Of a DNA stretch of 64,000 bases, positions 19,468-28,447 are shown piece by piece. A program made the translations under genes and the position numbers. The stretch's first letter is position 1; each line of letters starts with the position of its first letter. Source of the DNA: Janthinobacterium sp. CG3 (GTDB lineage Bacteria; Pseudomonadota; Gammaproteobacteria; Burkholderiales; Burkholderiaceae_D); the NCBI RefSeq assembly GCF_000344615.1, contig NZ_KB467824.1, positions 4,477,382-4,541,381 of the forward strand. Direction: 5' to 3'. A model generated the notes under the pieces. It did not search any database. It worked only from the letters and a program-made list of their open reading frames with translations, and was not told the origin of the DNA.

Positions 19468-20208
19468 ATGAACCAGACCAGCTTTGAACTCAAGGTCGAT
19501 TTAAACGACAATTCGCCTTTGTACATGCAAATTGCACGGAAATTAAGCGACGACGTCAAAAGCGGCCGCTACCAGGTCGACCAGGCCCTGCCGTCCGAAC
19601 GGCTGCTGTCCGAATTGCTGGACGTTTCCCGCGTGACCGCGCGCAAGGCCATCGACCAGTTGGTCGACCAGGGCTTGGTGGTGCGCCGCCGCGGCTCGGG
19701 CAACTACATCGCGCCGCGCATCGAACAACCGCTGTCGAACCTGTCGAGCTTTTCGGAGCAATTGCAGCAGCGCGGCTACCGGCCCGGCTCGCGCTGGCTG
19801 AAACGCGAAGTCGTCATCGCCAGCGCCGACGAGCAACTCAGCCTGGGGCTGTCGACCAACACCAAGGTGGCGCGGCTGGAGCGGCTGCGCCTGGCCGACG
19901 ACGTCGTCATGGCCTACGAGGTCAGCGTGTTGCCCTACAGCGTGGTGGCGGACCCGCAGGCGGTCGGCGCCTCGCTGTACGAATACTTGAGCAGCATCAA
20001 CAAGGCGCCGGTGCGGGCGCTGCAGCACATCCGCGCGATGAACTCCTCGGCCAAGCTGGCCGAGCAACTGGGCGTGCCGGAGGGGCAGGCCGTGCTCTTC
20101 ATCACCCGCGTCGCCTACCTGGGCAGCGGCGAGGCGGTCGAACTGACGCATTCGTACTGCCGCAGCGACCATTACGACTTCGTCGCCGAAATGCGCCGCG
20201 CGCCGTAA
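19468..20208 (+). CDS. GntR-family regulator with UTRA domain (HutC/NagR type)
   Basis: This 246-residue protein has an N-terminal GntR winged helix (LYMQIARKLSDDVKSGRY, LPSERLLSELLDVSRVTARKA) and a C-terminal UTRA ligand domain (ARLERLRLADDVVMAYE onwards). UTRA-type GntR proteins of this class usually sense phosphorylated sugars. Its place 44 bp upstream of murQ and the murein-recycling genes suggests it senses an amino-sugar phosphate such as MurNAc-6-P or GlcNAc-6-P (inference). AAGGAG lies 7 bp before the ATG. Confidence 0.88.
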   Translation: MNQTSFELKVDLNDNSPLYMQIARKLSDDVKSGRYQVDQALPSERLLSELLDVSRVTARKAIDQLVDQGLVVRRRGSGNYIAPRIEQPLSNLSSFSEQLQQRGYRPGSRWLKREVVIASADEQLSLGLSTNTKVARLERLRLADDVVMAYEVSVLPYSVVADPQAVGASLYEYLSSINKAPVRALQHIRAMNSSAKLAEQLGVPEGQAVLFITRVAYLGSGEAVELTHSYCRSDHYDFVAEMRRAP

Positions 20209-20252
20209 CACCCGGCAGGTGGTTTTGACTATTTCCAACGAGGTGGACGGCC

Positions 20253-21134
20253 GTGCTGAAAACCGAAACGCCCAGTCTTGAACACGCCGAGCTGGATTTG
20301 TATCCAGTGGCGCAGCTCGTCGCCGCGCTGGTCGACGACCAGTTCGAGGCGGTCGAGGCGGTGCGCCGCGCCGCCCCGGCCATCGCCGCCGCGGTCGCCG
20401 CCGCGCTGCCGCGCATTGCCGCCGGCGGGCGCCTGATCTATGTCGGCGCCGGCACCTCCGGCCGCCTCGGCGTGCTCGACAGCGTCGAACTCCACCCCAC
20501 CTTTTCCTGGCCGCGCGAGCGCGCGCTCGGCCTGCTGGCCGGCGGCAAGCAGGCGATGTTCGAGGCGGTCGAGGGCGCCGAGGACGACCGCGCCCAGGGC
20601 GAGGCGCAGTTGCGCGCGCTCGGCGCCGGCCCGCACGACGTGGTGTTGCTGCTGGCCGCGTCCGGCTCGACGCCGTTCGTGCTGGGCGCGCTCGACGCCG
20701 CCCGCGCGCTCGGCTGCCTGAGCGTGGGCATCGCCAACAATCCCGGCGCGCCGCTGGCGCTGGGCGCCGACGTCGGCGTCACGCTCGACACCGGCGCCGA
20801 GGTGATCTCCGGCAGCACCCGCCTGAAGGCCGGCACCGCGCAAAAAATCGCCCTGAACACGATTTCCAGCGCGCTGATGGTGCGTTTGAACAAAGTCTAT
20901 GGAAACTTGATGGTAGACTTGAAGCCGACCAACGCCAAGCTGGTCCAGCGCGCCGTTGCGCTGACCATGCACGCCACCGGCGCCGACGCGGCGGCCGCGC
21001 GGGCCGCGCTGGCGCAGTGCCATTTTCACGTCAAGGTCGCCATCGTGGCCTTGTCCAAACAAGTTACGACAGACCGGGCGCAGCAATTGTTGTCCGGGGC
21101 GGGCGGCAGCGTGAGGGCGGCGCTGGCCCCGTGA
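20253..21134 (+). CDS. murQ: N-acetylmuramic acid 6-phosphate etherase
   Basis: This 293-residue SIS-domain enzyme has IYVGAGTSGRLGVLDS (about residues 64-79), the E-x-x-PTF segment holding the catalytic Glu, and GIANNPGAPL. MurQ splits the lactyl ether of MurNAc-6-phosphate to GlcNAc-6-phosphate and D-lactate in cell-wall recycling. The start is GTG at 20253 with GAGGTGGA upstream. It follows the GntR gene by 44 bp and precedes the AmpG-like permease, fitting a recycling operon. Confidence 0.94.
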   Translation: MLKTETPSLEHAELDLYPVAQLVAALVDDQFEAVEAVRRAAPAIAAAVAAALPRIAAGGRLIYVGAGTSGRLGVLDSVELHPTFSWPRERALGLLAGGKQAMFEAVEGAEDDRAQGEAQLRALGAGPHDVVLLLAASGSTPFVLGALDAARALGCLSVGIANNPGAPLALGADVGVTLDTGAEVISGSTRLKAGTAQKIALNTISSALMVRLNKVYGNLMVDLKPTNAKLVQRAVALTMHATGADAAAARAALAQCHFHVKVAIVALSKQVTTDRAQQLLSGAGGSVRAALAP

Positions 21135-21167
21135 CATTCTTCGGCCGGGCGTCATCGCGAAGGATGT

Positions 21168-22433
21168 ATGAAACAAGCGCAACAGAATAGCCCGTGGACC
21201 TGGATTCCCACGCTGTATTTCGGCCAGGCCCTGCCCTACGTCGTGGTGATGTTGTTGTCGGTGGTCATGTACAAGAACACCGGCGTCTCCAACACCGATA
21301 TCGCGCTCTACACCAGTTGGTTGTACCTGCCGTGGGTGATTAAGCCGCTGTGGTCGCCCTTCGTCGAGCTGTTCCGCACCAAGCGCCTGTGGATCGTTGC
21401 GCTGCAACTGCTGATCGGCGCGTCGCTGGCGCTGGTCGCGCTGACGCTGCCGCTACCCAATTACTTCCAGATCAGCCTGGCCGTACTGTGGTTGATGGCC
21501 TTCAGTTCCGCCACCCACGACATCGCCGCCGACGGTTTCTACATGCTTGGCCTGGAGGAGCACCAGCAGGCCGCCTTCGTCGGCGTGCGCAGCACCTTTT
21601 ACCGGCTGGCGATGATCGCCGGCCAGGGCGGCCTGGTGTATCTGGCCGGCAGCCTGGCCAAGTCCACCGGCGACGTGCGCCTGGCCTGGTCGGTGGTGTT
21701 CTTCCTGCTGGCCGGGCTGTTCGTCGGCCTGGCGCTGTTCCACCATGTCATGCTGCCCAAGCCGGCCGCCGACGTGCCGGCGGCGCGCAGCGGCGAGTTG
21801 CTGCAAGAGTTCGTCGCCACCTTCCGCGCGTTTTTCAAGCGCGACGGCATCGCCGTCATCCTCGGCTTCCTGCTGCTGTTCCGCCTGGGCGAGGCGCAGT
21901 TGCTCAAGCTGGCCGTGCCCTTCCTGCTCGACCCGGCCGACAAGGGCGGACTGGGCTTGAGCACCGAGCAGGTCGGCCTGGTCTACGGCACCATCGGCAT
22001 TATCGCGCTGACGCTGGGCGGCTTGCTCGGCGGTTATACGATTTCGCGCTTCGGCCTGAAGCGCTGCCTGTGGCCGATGGTGCTGGCGGTGCATGTGCCC
22101 GACCTGGTCTTCGTTTATCTGGCCACCGCGCTGCCAAGCAATATCTACCTGATCGCCTTCGGTATCGCCGCCGAGCAGTTCGGCTACGGTTTCGGCTTCG
22201 CCTCCTACATGTTGTACATGATCATGGTGGCCGACGGCCCCCACAAGACCGCCCACTATGCCATTTGCACCGGCTTCATGGCGCTTGGCATGATGTTGCC
22301 GGGCATGGTCAGCGGCTGGATCCAGCAGCAACTGGGCTACCAGCATTTTTTCATCTACGTGTGCATCGCCACCATTCCAGCCTTTGTGATGGCCGCCAAG
22401 GTCAGCATCGACCCGCATTTCGGCAAGAAGTAG
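21168..22433 (+). CDS. ampG: AmpG-type muropeptide permease (MFS)
   Basis: This 421-residue MFS transporter has about 12 hydrophobic helices. The N-terminal WIPTLYFGQALPYVVV, the LPWVIKPLWSPFVE segment, and ATHDIAADGFYM are characteristic of AmpG and related sugar-peptide permeases. AmpG imports anhydro-muropeptides from the periplasm. It is somewhat shorter than E. coli AmpG. Its position between murQ and a peptidoglycan glycosidase makes the muropeptide role likely, but the precise substrate is inference. Confidence 0.82.
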   Translation: MKQAQQNSPWTWIPTLYFGQALPYVVVMLLSVVMYKNTGVSNTDIALYTSWLYLPWVIKPLWSPFVELFRTKRLWIVALQLLIGASLALVALTLPLPNYFQISLAVLWLMAFSSATHDIAADGFYMLGLEEHQQAAFVGVRSTFYRLAMIAGQGGLVYLAGSLAKSTGDVRLAWSVVFFLLAGLFVGLALFHHVMLPKPAADVPAARSGELLQEFVATFRAFFKRDGIAVILGFLLLFRLGEAQLLKLAVPFLLDPADKGGLGLSTEQVGLVYGTIGIIALTLGGLLGGYTISRFGLKRCLWPMVLAVHVPDLVFVYLATALPSNIYLIAFGIAAEQFGYGFGFASYMLYMIMVADGPHKTAHYAICTGFMALGMMLPGMVSGWIQQQLGYQHFFIYVCIATIPAFVMAAKVSIDPHFGKK

Positions 22434-22497
22434 CGTGCCGCCGGATCTTCGCGCTGCACAGTAGAATGCCTGCAACTAATGAATTCGAGGACTTCCC

Positions 22498-24120
22498 TTG
22501 CTTGTTAATATCAACAAACGGCTGCGCGCGGCGACGGCGCTGACGCTGCTGGCGCTGCTGTGCAGTTGCGCCACCAAAGTGCCCCTGACGCCGGGCGCCG
22601 TGCCGGTGTCGCCGCAGGCGAAGGGCGACACGCCGCCGCCGGCGCCGCGCGAATTCCGCGCCGCCTGGGTGTCGACGGTGGCCAATATCGACTGGCCCAG
22701 CCGCAGCAACTTGTCGGTGGAGAAACAGCAGAGCGAGGCGCGCGCCATCCTCGACCGCGCCAAGGGGTTGAACCTGAACGCCATCGTGCTGCAGGTGCGC
22801 CCCAGCGCCGACGCGATTTACCCGTCGAAGCTGGAGCCGTGGTCGGAATTTTTGACCGGGCAGCAAGGCCGGGCGCCGCTGCCGCTGTACGATCCGCTGA
22901 AGTACTGGGTCGAGCAGGCCCATGCGCGCGGGCTGGAGTTGCACGCCTGGTTCAACCCCTACCGCGCGCGCCACGCGACGGCCAAGACGCCGTTGACGCG
23001 CGAGCACTTCGCCAGCACCAACCCGGAGGCGGTCAAGCAATACGGCCGCTTCCTGTGGATGGACCCGGGCGAGGCGGCCTCGTCGCAGCGCACCCAGGAC
23101 GTGGTGCTTGACGTGGTGCGCCGCTACGATATCGACGGCGTGCATATCGACGATTATTTTTATCCGTATCCGATCGACGCGCCCGGCGCCGGCGTCGGCG
23201 CCGAGACGGCCGCGCTGGAAGGCGCGCCCGCCCCCGCGCGCACCGAGCTGGAGTTTCCCGACCAGCCGTCGTGGCAGCGCTATTTGCTGGCCGGCGGCAA
23301 GCTGGAGCGCGCTTCCTGGCGCCGCGAGAACGTCAACCAGTTGATCGAGGCCCTGTACACCGGCATCCACCGCGAGAAAAGCTGGGTGCGTTTCGGCATC
23401 AGCCCGTTCGGCATCGGCCGGCCCGACCGGCGCCCGCCCGGCATCGTCGGTTTCAGCCAGTACGACAAACTGTACGCGGACGCCGAGTTGTGGCTGGCCA
23501 AGGGCTGGCTCGACTACCTGTCGCCGCAGCTGTACTGGCCGGTGGCGCAGCAGGCGCAGGCGTTCGACGTGCTGCTCGACTATTGGCTGGCGCAAAATCC
23601 GCACCGCCGCCACGTTTGGCCGGGGTTGTACACCAGCCGCATCGACAATACCGCCAAGTCCTACACGCCGGAGGAAATCGTCAAGCAGATCGCGGTGACG
23701 CGCACGCGGCCCGGCGCGAGCGGGCAAGTGCATTTCAGCATCGCGCCGCTGATGGACAACCGCAAGGGCATTAGCGAGCAGTTGAAGGCGAACGCCTATC
23801 AAAGCGCGGCGCTGGTGCCGAGCACGCCGTGGCTGGGCGCCGACGCACCGGCCGCGCCCGCCGTGGTGGCGCGCCGCGACGGCGGCGCCTACCACCTGAA
23901 ATTGGCGGCCGGCTCCGGCAAGGCCGTCGCGCAGTACGCGCTCTGGTCGCGCTATGGCGCCGAATGGCGCTTCGCGGTGGTGCCGGGCGCGCGCGCCGAG
24001 TGGGTGCTGGCCGACGACGCCGCCGCCGGCCCGGCCAGCGTGGTGGTGGTGAGCGCGGTCGACCGCCTGGGCAACGAAAGCCCGCGCGTGTCGGTGCTGC
24101 CCGCCACGGGCAAGCTGTAA
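22498..24120 (+). CDS. Lipoprotein glycoside hydrolase, DigH/GHL10 family
   Basis: This 540-residue protein has a lipoprotein signal peptide with lipobox L-C-S-C (Cys23). It then has a GHL10/DUF187 TIM-barrel catalytic domain starting EFRAAWVSTVANIDWPS, with LHAWFNPYR and YDIDGVHIDDYFYPYP around the probable active site. The C-terminal 100 residues form a beta-rich, fibronectin-like extension. The family includes E. coli DigH, which cleaves denuded glycan strands after amidase action. The start is TTG at 22498 with GAGG upstream. Neighbours murQ, ampG and amidase genes support a role in septal or recycled murein. Confidence 0.85.
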   Translation: MLVNINKRLRAATALTLLALLCSCATKVPLTPGAVPVSPQAKGDTPPPAPREFRAAWVSTVANIDWPSRSNLSVEKQQSEARAILDRAKGLNLNAIVLQVRPSADAIYPSKLEPWSEFLTGQQGRAPLPLYDPLKYWVEQAHARGLELHAWFNPYRARHATAKTPLTREHFASTNPEAVKQYGRFLWMDPGEAASSQRTQDVVLDVVRRYDIDGVHIDDYFYPYPIDAPGAGVGAETAALEGAPAPARTELEFPDQPSWQRYLLAGGKLERASWRRENVNQLIEALYTGIHREKSWVRFGISPFGIGRPDRRPPGIVGFSQYDKLYADAELWLAKGWLDYLSPQLYWPVAQQAQAFDVLLDYWLAQNPHRRHVWPGLYTSRIDNTAKSYTPEEIVKQIAVTRTRPGASGQVHFSIAPLMDNRKGISEQLKANAYQSAALVPSTPWLGADAPAAPAVVARRDGGAYHLKLAAGSGKAVAQYALWSRYGAEWRFAVVPGARAEWVLADDAAAGPASVVVVSAVDRLGNESPRVSVLPATGKL

Positions 24121-24129
24121 GGGGCGCCG

Positions 24130-25071
24130 GTGACGACAACGCAGGCCGATTCGCCGGCTGGGCTTGGCCTGGGCATCGACGCCGGCGGCACGCAAACCCG
24201 CTGGGCGCTGGCGGCGGCGTCCGGGCGCATCGTCGCCGAAGGCCAATGGCCGGGCTTGTCGGCCTTGCAGCTGGCCAGCGAAGGCGGCCGCCGGTCGCTG
24301 CGCGCGGCCTTCGCCGGCTTGTGCGCCGAGGTGCTGGCGGCCGGCCGGCCCGGCCGGGTGCGCGCCGGCCTGACCGGCTTCGGCGGCGACGCCGCGCTGC
24401 CGGCCGGCTGGCTGGCCGAGTTGCTATCGATCGCCCCGCAGGCGGTCACGCTGTGCAACGATATTGAAATCGCCTATCTGGACAGCTTCCAGCCGGGCCA
24501 GGGTTATCTGGTGTACGCTGGCACCGGTTCGATTGCCGCCTGGATCGACGGCGACGGCGCGCTGCACCGGGCCGGCGGCCGCGGCGTCACGCTCGACGAT
24601 GGCGGCGGCGGCTTTTGGATCGCCCGCGAGGCCATGCGCCAGGTCTGGCGCCGGGAGGACGAATGCCCGGGCAGTTGGCAGGATTGCGCGCTGGCCAAGG
24701 CCTTGTTCGCGCAGATCGGCGGCAGCGACTGGGCCTTGTCGCGCAACTTTATCTACGCCCAGGAGCGCGGCGCGATTGGCAAGCTGGCGCTGGCGGTCGC
24801 CGCGGCCGCCGACACCGACCCGGCCGCGTATGCGATCCTGCAGCAGGCCGGCCGGGAACTGGCGCGGCTGGCGCTGGCGCTGACGGCGCGCTACGGCGCC
24901 CGCCCGGTGGTGCTGGCCGGGCGCGCGGCCGGGCTGCACCCGGCGATTGCGGCGGCGATGCGCGCCGCGCTGCCGGAGACGGTCGCGCTGGAGCAACGGG
25001 TGGTGCGGCCGCACTGGGCCGCGGCGCGCTTGGCGGCGCAAGAAGGCCAAGGCCCGGGGCGCATGCCGTAG
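24130..25071 (+). CDS. BadF/BadG/NagK-type amino-sugar kinase
   Basis: This 313-residue ASKHA-fold kinase has the phosphate-1 motif GIDAGGTQTRWALA (about residue 15), YAGTGSIAAW, and GGGGFWIAREAM. BcrAD/BadFG-type kinases of this length include GlcNAc and MurNAc kinases. Within this cluster GlcNAc or GlcNAc/MurNAc kinase is the best guess. The start is GTG at 24130, 9 bp after digH. The stop TAG at 25069-25071 belongs to a REP-like repeat that overlaps the gene's last bases. Confidence 0.82.
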   Translation: MTTTQADSPAGLGLGIDAGGTQTRWALAAASGRIVAEGQWPGLSALQLASEGGRRSLRAAFAGLCAEVLAAGRPGRVRAGLTGFGGDAALPAGWLAELLSIAPQAVTLCNDIEIAYLDSFQPGQGYLVYAGTGSIAAWIDGDGALHRAGGRGVTLDDGGGGFWIAREAMRQVWRREDECPGSWQDCALAKALFAQIGGSDWALSRNFIYAQERGAIGKLALAVAAAADTDPAAYAILQQAGRELARLALALTARYGARPVVLAGRAAGLHPAIAAAMRAALPETVALEQRVVRPHWAAARLAAQEGQGPGRMP

Positions 25072-25147
25072 GTCGGATGAGCAAAGCGTAATCCGACATG
25101 GTCCGCAGCGGCGCGTGTCGGGTTACGCCGTGCCGGCTAACCCGACC
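25063..25147. repeat. Composite REP-like repeat interrupted by IS110 insertion
   Basis: GTCGGATGAGC with GCGTAATCCGAC and, further on, GTTACGCC with GGCTAACCC form the two-part unit also seen at 7661-7760. The unit's expected right flank (GAAAACCGCGCTCACTGAACGGCAT) is not here but at 26874-26898, on the far side of the IS110-family element. This shows the element landed in or at the edge of the repeat. Confidence 0.7.
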
Positions 25148-25201
25148 TTCTATGATGAATTCCAAGTCAACTGGTTTTTCGCAAATTTATCCTATCCCTT
25201 G

Positions 25202-25272
25202 TTTCGGTATCGGCGGGGTCAAGGGCGGGCGAAGCCCGGCGAAGCGAACCCTTGACGCCGCCGATACCGAAA
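25202..25272. repeat. Long inverted repeat in the IS110-element non-coding region
   Basis: The arms 25202-25225 and 25249-25272 are nearly perfect complements (TTTCGGTATCGGCGG against CCGCCGATACCGAAA, and GTCAAGGG against CCCTTGAC) around a 23 nt loop that itself contains CGGGC-GAA-GCCCG. It could be a structured RNA element, or an older repeat captured with the insertion. Further on, GGTTGCC-ATG-GGCAACC (25527-25543) is another clean hairpin. The rest of 25273-25628 shows no gene. Confidence 0.6.
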
Positions 25273-25628
25273 TATGCTGGTCCATGGCGCCATGACGCAT
25301 ATTGCGGCTTGGCGCCATGCCGACCTGTTTCGTTTTGGCCTTCGTTCATTGCCAGCGCTTTGCTTTCGTCGTTCGTACAGCCCAGTTCGAAGCTCTCGGT
25401 CATCATTGCGTGAGACTTCACGTCCCACCACCTTCTATCCGCTGGTTTTGCTACCCCAGCCTAATTCTGCATGCGCGTTGCGCTTAGTGACCTTGATGCG
25501 TGCAAGCCCCATCTACTAGGGTCGGTTGCCATGGGCAACCAGGTCGGGTTACGGGCCTGCCTACTCCTTGCTGCTGCGTAGTTCAACGTAATGCCAACTG
25601 CTGGTACTGAACGTGCCGCCTTACTCCC

Positions 25629-26780
25629 TTATGCCGCTCGTTTCAACTGCGCCCCTTCGGGGACGATCCCATGCTCCAGGTAGCGCCACAGGGCGACCAC
25701 CAGCTTGCGCGCCACCGCGACGATGGCGATGCGCTTGCCGCGCTTGTTCTGGCCTCCCTGCGTGCGCCGGGCGAACCATTTCGTCATCACGCTGTCGGGT
25801 TGGTAGCGCAGCCAGAACCAAGACATCTCGATCAACAGCGCGCGCACGCGCCGGTTGCCCTGCTTGCTGATGCCCTGGTCAACCCGGCTCTCGCCGCTGT
25901 CGTAGGGCTGCGGCACCAAACCGACGCAGGCGCCCACCTGCCTGCGGTTCTCGAATTTGCGCCAGAACAGCTCCAGCACCAACCTCGTCGCGCCCACCGG
26001 CCCCACCGCCTTCAACCGTTCCAGGTCGGCAATGCGCTGGCGCACCTCCGGCGGCAATTGCTCCGCCATCCCTTTTTCCAGCGCGGCCAGTTGTTGCTGC
26101 GCCAACTCCAAACGTTTGCACTCCTGTTCCAGCCGCTGCTGCAGCTGCGCCGACAGCGGATCGCCGTCGTAGCAACACAATTCCCGCTTGTTCAGCCGCG
26201 CCCCCACATCGCCGCCGACGCCATCCCAGCAGCCGACGGTGCGCAGCAGCTTGCGGATCCGGTCGCGGTGCTGCTGCGTTTCCTTTTGCAACTCGCCGCG
26301 GTCCCGTACCACGTGCCGCTGCGCCTCGGCCTCCACCGTCGGAACACGGATCACGTGCATCCGGTCGTACTCGCCACGCAACCAGCCCCGCAATGTCAGC
26401 ACCAGCTTGATCGCGTCGAGCCGGTCGGTCTTGGCCCGCCGTTTGTGCCGCTCGACGGGAATGCTGGCAGGGTCGCAGATCACCACCTCGTAGCCCAGCT
26501 TCGAGAGGGCGCGTTCAATCCAGAAGCCATCCTGACCAGCCTCGTACAGCACGACGGTGCGTACCTCTGCGGCCAGGCCCCACTTTGCCTTGAACTTCTC
26601 AATCTCCTGCACCGTTTCGTTGAGGCGCCCCGCCGCTGTCTCGCCGGAAACCGTCTGAATCGCCGGCTTCTCTCTCTTTCCGTCGTGCAAGGCAATTTTC
26701 CAGCTCTTGCTCGACAACTCTAATGCCACCGCAAAAACTTCGACTTCAGGCGTAAAATCGTTGGCGCGGGTCGGTTGCAT
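25629..26780 (-). CDS. IS110-family transposase (DEDD recombinase)
   Basis: This 383-residue recombinase has an N-terminal RuvC-like DEDD domain and a C-terminal Tnp_20 domain. Acidic residues fall at E21 (in VALELSSKSW), E80 (VLYEAG) and D119/D122 (KTDRLD). The first is Glu, as in one branch of the family. The C-terminal domain has VGPVGATRLVLEL and the conserved Ser305 in DQGISKQGNRRVR, the serine used for strand exchange in IS110-type enzymes. Between them lies a coiled-coil of about 70 residues (215-260). The frame is intact, so the copy may be active. Confidence 0.92.
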   Translation of the reverse strand: MQPTRANDFTPEVEVFAVALELSSKSWKIALHDGKREKPAIQTVSGETAAGRLNETVQEIEKFKAKWGLAAEVRTVVLYEAGQDGFWIERALSKLGYEVVICDPASIPVERHKRRAKTDRLDAIKLVLTLRGWLRGEYDRMHVIRVPTVEAEAQRHVVRDRGELQKETQQHRDRIRKLLRTVGCWDGVGGDVGARLNKRELCCYDGDPLSAQLQQRLEQECKRLELAQQQLAALEKGMAEQLPPEVRQRIADLERLKAVGPVGATRLVLELFWRKFENRRQVGACVGLVPQPYDSGESRVDQGISKQGNRRVRALLIEMSWFWLRYQPDSVMTKWFARRTQGGQNKRGKRIAIVAVARKLVVALWRYLEHGIVPEGAQLKRAA

Positions 26781-26933
26781 GATTTTCTCCTAAGTTGATT
26801 CTTCGAACCTTCACTTTAGGATTAATTTGCGTCTTTTGCCGACCCGCCTTCATTCATAGTATCTACGAAAACCGCGCTCACTGAACGGCATTAGGGCCGG
26901 AACTCATTCACACAAAATTGTAAAGTCCAACCA

Positions 26934-27776
26934 ATGAAACCCATCCTCCTGAGTTTGCTCCTTGCCCTGCTGGGCGGCTGCGCCACCACCGAGGCGCCGC
27001 TCGCGCCGATTCCGCCGCCGCACTTCGACCATACCTACACGGCGCGCAGCCAGAGCAGCCGCGTCAAGTTTATTATCCTGCACTATACGGTGAGCGACCT
27101 GCCGCGCTCGATCAAGATCCTGACGGAGCAAGCGGTCAGCAGCCACTACCTGCTCACCGACTCGCCGAAGCCGCTGTTCTACACCCTGGTCGACGAGTCG
27201 CGCCAGGCCAACCACGCCGGCGTCAGCAACTGGAAAAACTACACCCTGCTCAATACCAGCTCGATCGGCATCGAGATCGTCAACCCGGGCTTCACGGACG
27301 GCCCGGACGGCCGGATCTGGTATCCGTTCGCGCAGGCGCAGATGGAGCAACTGATTCCGCTGCTCAAGCAAATCGTCGCCCGCCACAATATTCCGCCGGA
27401 AAATATCCTCGGCCACAATGAAATCGCGCCGCAGCGCAAGCAAGACCCGGGGCCGATGTTCCCCTGGCACCAGCTGGCCGCCGCCGGCCTGATCGTCTGG
27501 CCGGACGCCGGCCGGGTCGCCACCCAGCGCTCGCTTTACGAGCAACTGTTGCCGGACACGGCCTGGTTCCAGGCCCGGCTGGCCCAGCATGGTTACGCGG
27601 TGCCGCGCACGGGCGAACTGGACGAGGAGACCCGCAACGTGATCGTTGCCTTCCAGATGAAATACCGGCCGTCCTTGTTCGCCGGCATACCCGACGCCGA
27701 AACGGCCGCCCTGCTCGACGTGCTGACCACGCCGGCGGCGCCGGCGAGCGCGGTGGCGCCGGTTGCGGTAAAGTAG
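26934..27776 (+). CDS. amiD: N-acetylmuramoyl-L-alanine amidase, AmiD-type lipoprotein
   Basis: This 280-residue lipoprotein has lipobox L-G-G-C (Cys16). An amidase_2 zinc domain follows, with the first ligand in FIILHYTVS and the later GHNEIAPQRKQDPGP block supplying His and Asp. A C-terminal peptidoglycan-binding domain lies at about residues 195-265. AmiD-type enzymes cleave the MurNAc-L-Ala bond, also in anhydro-muropeptides, at the outer membrane. Before insertion of the IS110 element the gene would have followed the kinase gene closely, so it belongs to the recycling cluster. The insertion may have separated it from the upstream promoter. Confidence 0.92.
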   Translation: MKPILLSLLLALLGGCATTEAPLAPIPPPHFDHTYTARSQSSRVKFIILHYTVSDLPRSIKILTEQAVSSHYLLTDSPKPLFYTLVDESRQANHAGVSNWKNYTLLNTSSIGIEIVNPGFTDGPDGRIWYPFAQAQMEQLIPLLKQIVARHNIPPENILGHNEIAPQRKQDPGPMFPWHQLAAAGLIVWPDAGRVATQRSLYEQLLPDTAWFQARLAQHGYAVPRTGELDEETRNVIVAFQMKYRPSLFAGIPDAETAALLDVLTTPAAPASAVAPVAVK

Positions 27777-27814
27777 GCGCATCGCGGCGCTGCGCCGCAA
27801 GCGGGGGGATTCCC

Positions 27815-28429
27815 ATGCCATCCCTTACATTAGCGAGCGAAGCGGTGCCGGACAGCGCACAATTTCGCCACTTGAGCGACGTCGACGGCATCCTGGTCGA
27901 CCTGCGCTACGCCACACCCGGCAACTTCGTCGGGCGCAACCTGTACGCCCCGCTCGACTGCGCCTGGTTGCACCGCGACGCCGCCGCCGCGCTGGAACGG
28001 TCGGTGGCCTGGTTGGCCGCGCGGCTGCCGCGGCACCGCCTGCTGGTGCTGGACGCCTTGCGGCCGCAGCGGGTCCAGCAGCAATTATGGGACGCGCTGC
28101 AAGGCACCGACTTGCTCGGCTATATCGCCGAACCGGCGCGCGGTTCGATCCACTCCTTCGGCATGGCGCTGGACGTGACCATCGTCGGCGCCGACGGCGT
28201 GGAACTCGACATGGGCACCGGCTTCGACGACTTGAGCGAGCGCTCCCACCCGGCGCTGGAGGGCGCGTTGCTGGCGCGCGGCGACATTAGCGGCGCCCAC
28301 GTCGCCAACCGCCGGCTGCTGCGCGAGGCCATGTTCCAGGCCGGCTGGCTCGGCATCAACAGCGAGTGGTGGCATTTCGACTGCGGCGACCGCGCCCTGG
28401 TGCGACAAACGTATACCCGCGTGTTGTGA
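27815..28429 (+). CDS. ddpX: D-alanyl-D-alanine dipeptidase (VanX/DdpX family)
   Basis: This 204-residue zinc dipeptidase of family M15D shows the metal motif S-x-H-x-x-G-x-A-x-D as SIHSFGMALD (about residues 111-120) and the catalytic Glu-Trp-Trp-His as SEWWHFD near residue 185. It hydrolyses free D-Ala-D-Ala, allowing reuse of D-alanine. No signal peptide is visible, so a cytoplasmic location is likely. It lies 38 bp after amiD. No van regulator is nearby, so this is a housekeeping recycling enzyme rather than vancomycin resistance. Confidence 0.92.
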   Translation: MPSLTLASEAVPDSAQFRHLSDVDGILVDLRYATPGNFVGRNLYAPLDCAWLHRDAAAALERSVAWLAARLPRHRLLVLDALRPQRVQQQLWDALQGTDLLGYIAEPARGSIHSFGMALDVTIVGADGVELDMGTGFDDLSERSHPALEGALLARGDISGAHVANRRLLREAMFQAGWLGINSEWWHFDCGDRALVRQTYTRVL

Positions 28430-28447
28430 GGTCGCGGAGCTGTAAAC

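Larger units (their letters stand above)
25147..26872 (-). mobile_element. IS110-family insertion sequence inserted at a REP-like repeat
   Basis: The element contains one transposase gene with about 480 nt of non-coding DNA on its 3' side and about 90 nt on its 5' side. Its limits are inferred from the interrupted repeat: CCGACCT at 25142-25148 resumes as CTACGAAAACC at 26871-26881. Short imperfect inverted similarity (CTATGA-TGAA) lies near both ends. A long 3' non-coding part is the layout of the IS1111 subgroup, whose guide (bridge/seek) RNA is encoded downstream of the transposase. Exact ends are uncertain by several bases. Confidence 0.65.

Noticed and set aside
25167..25421. Short ORFs in the IS110 non-coding region
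   Set aside because: They read through the long hairpin and have no homology signal; the region is better explained as the element's non-coding end.
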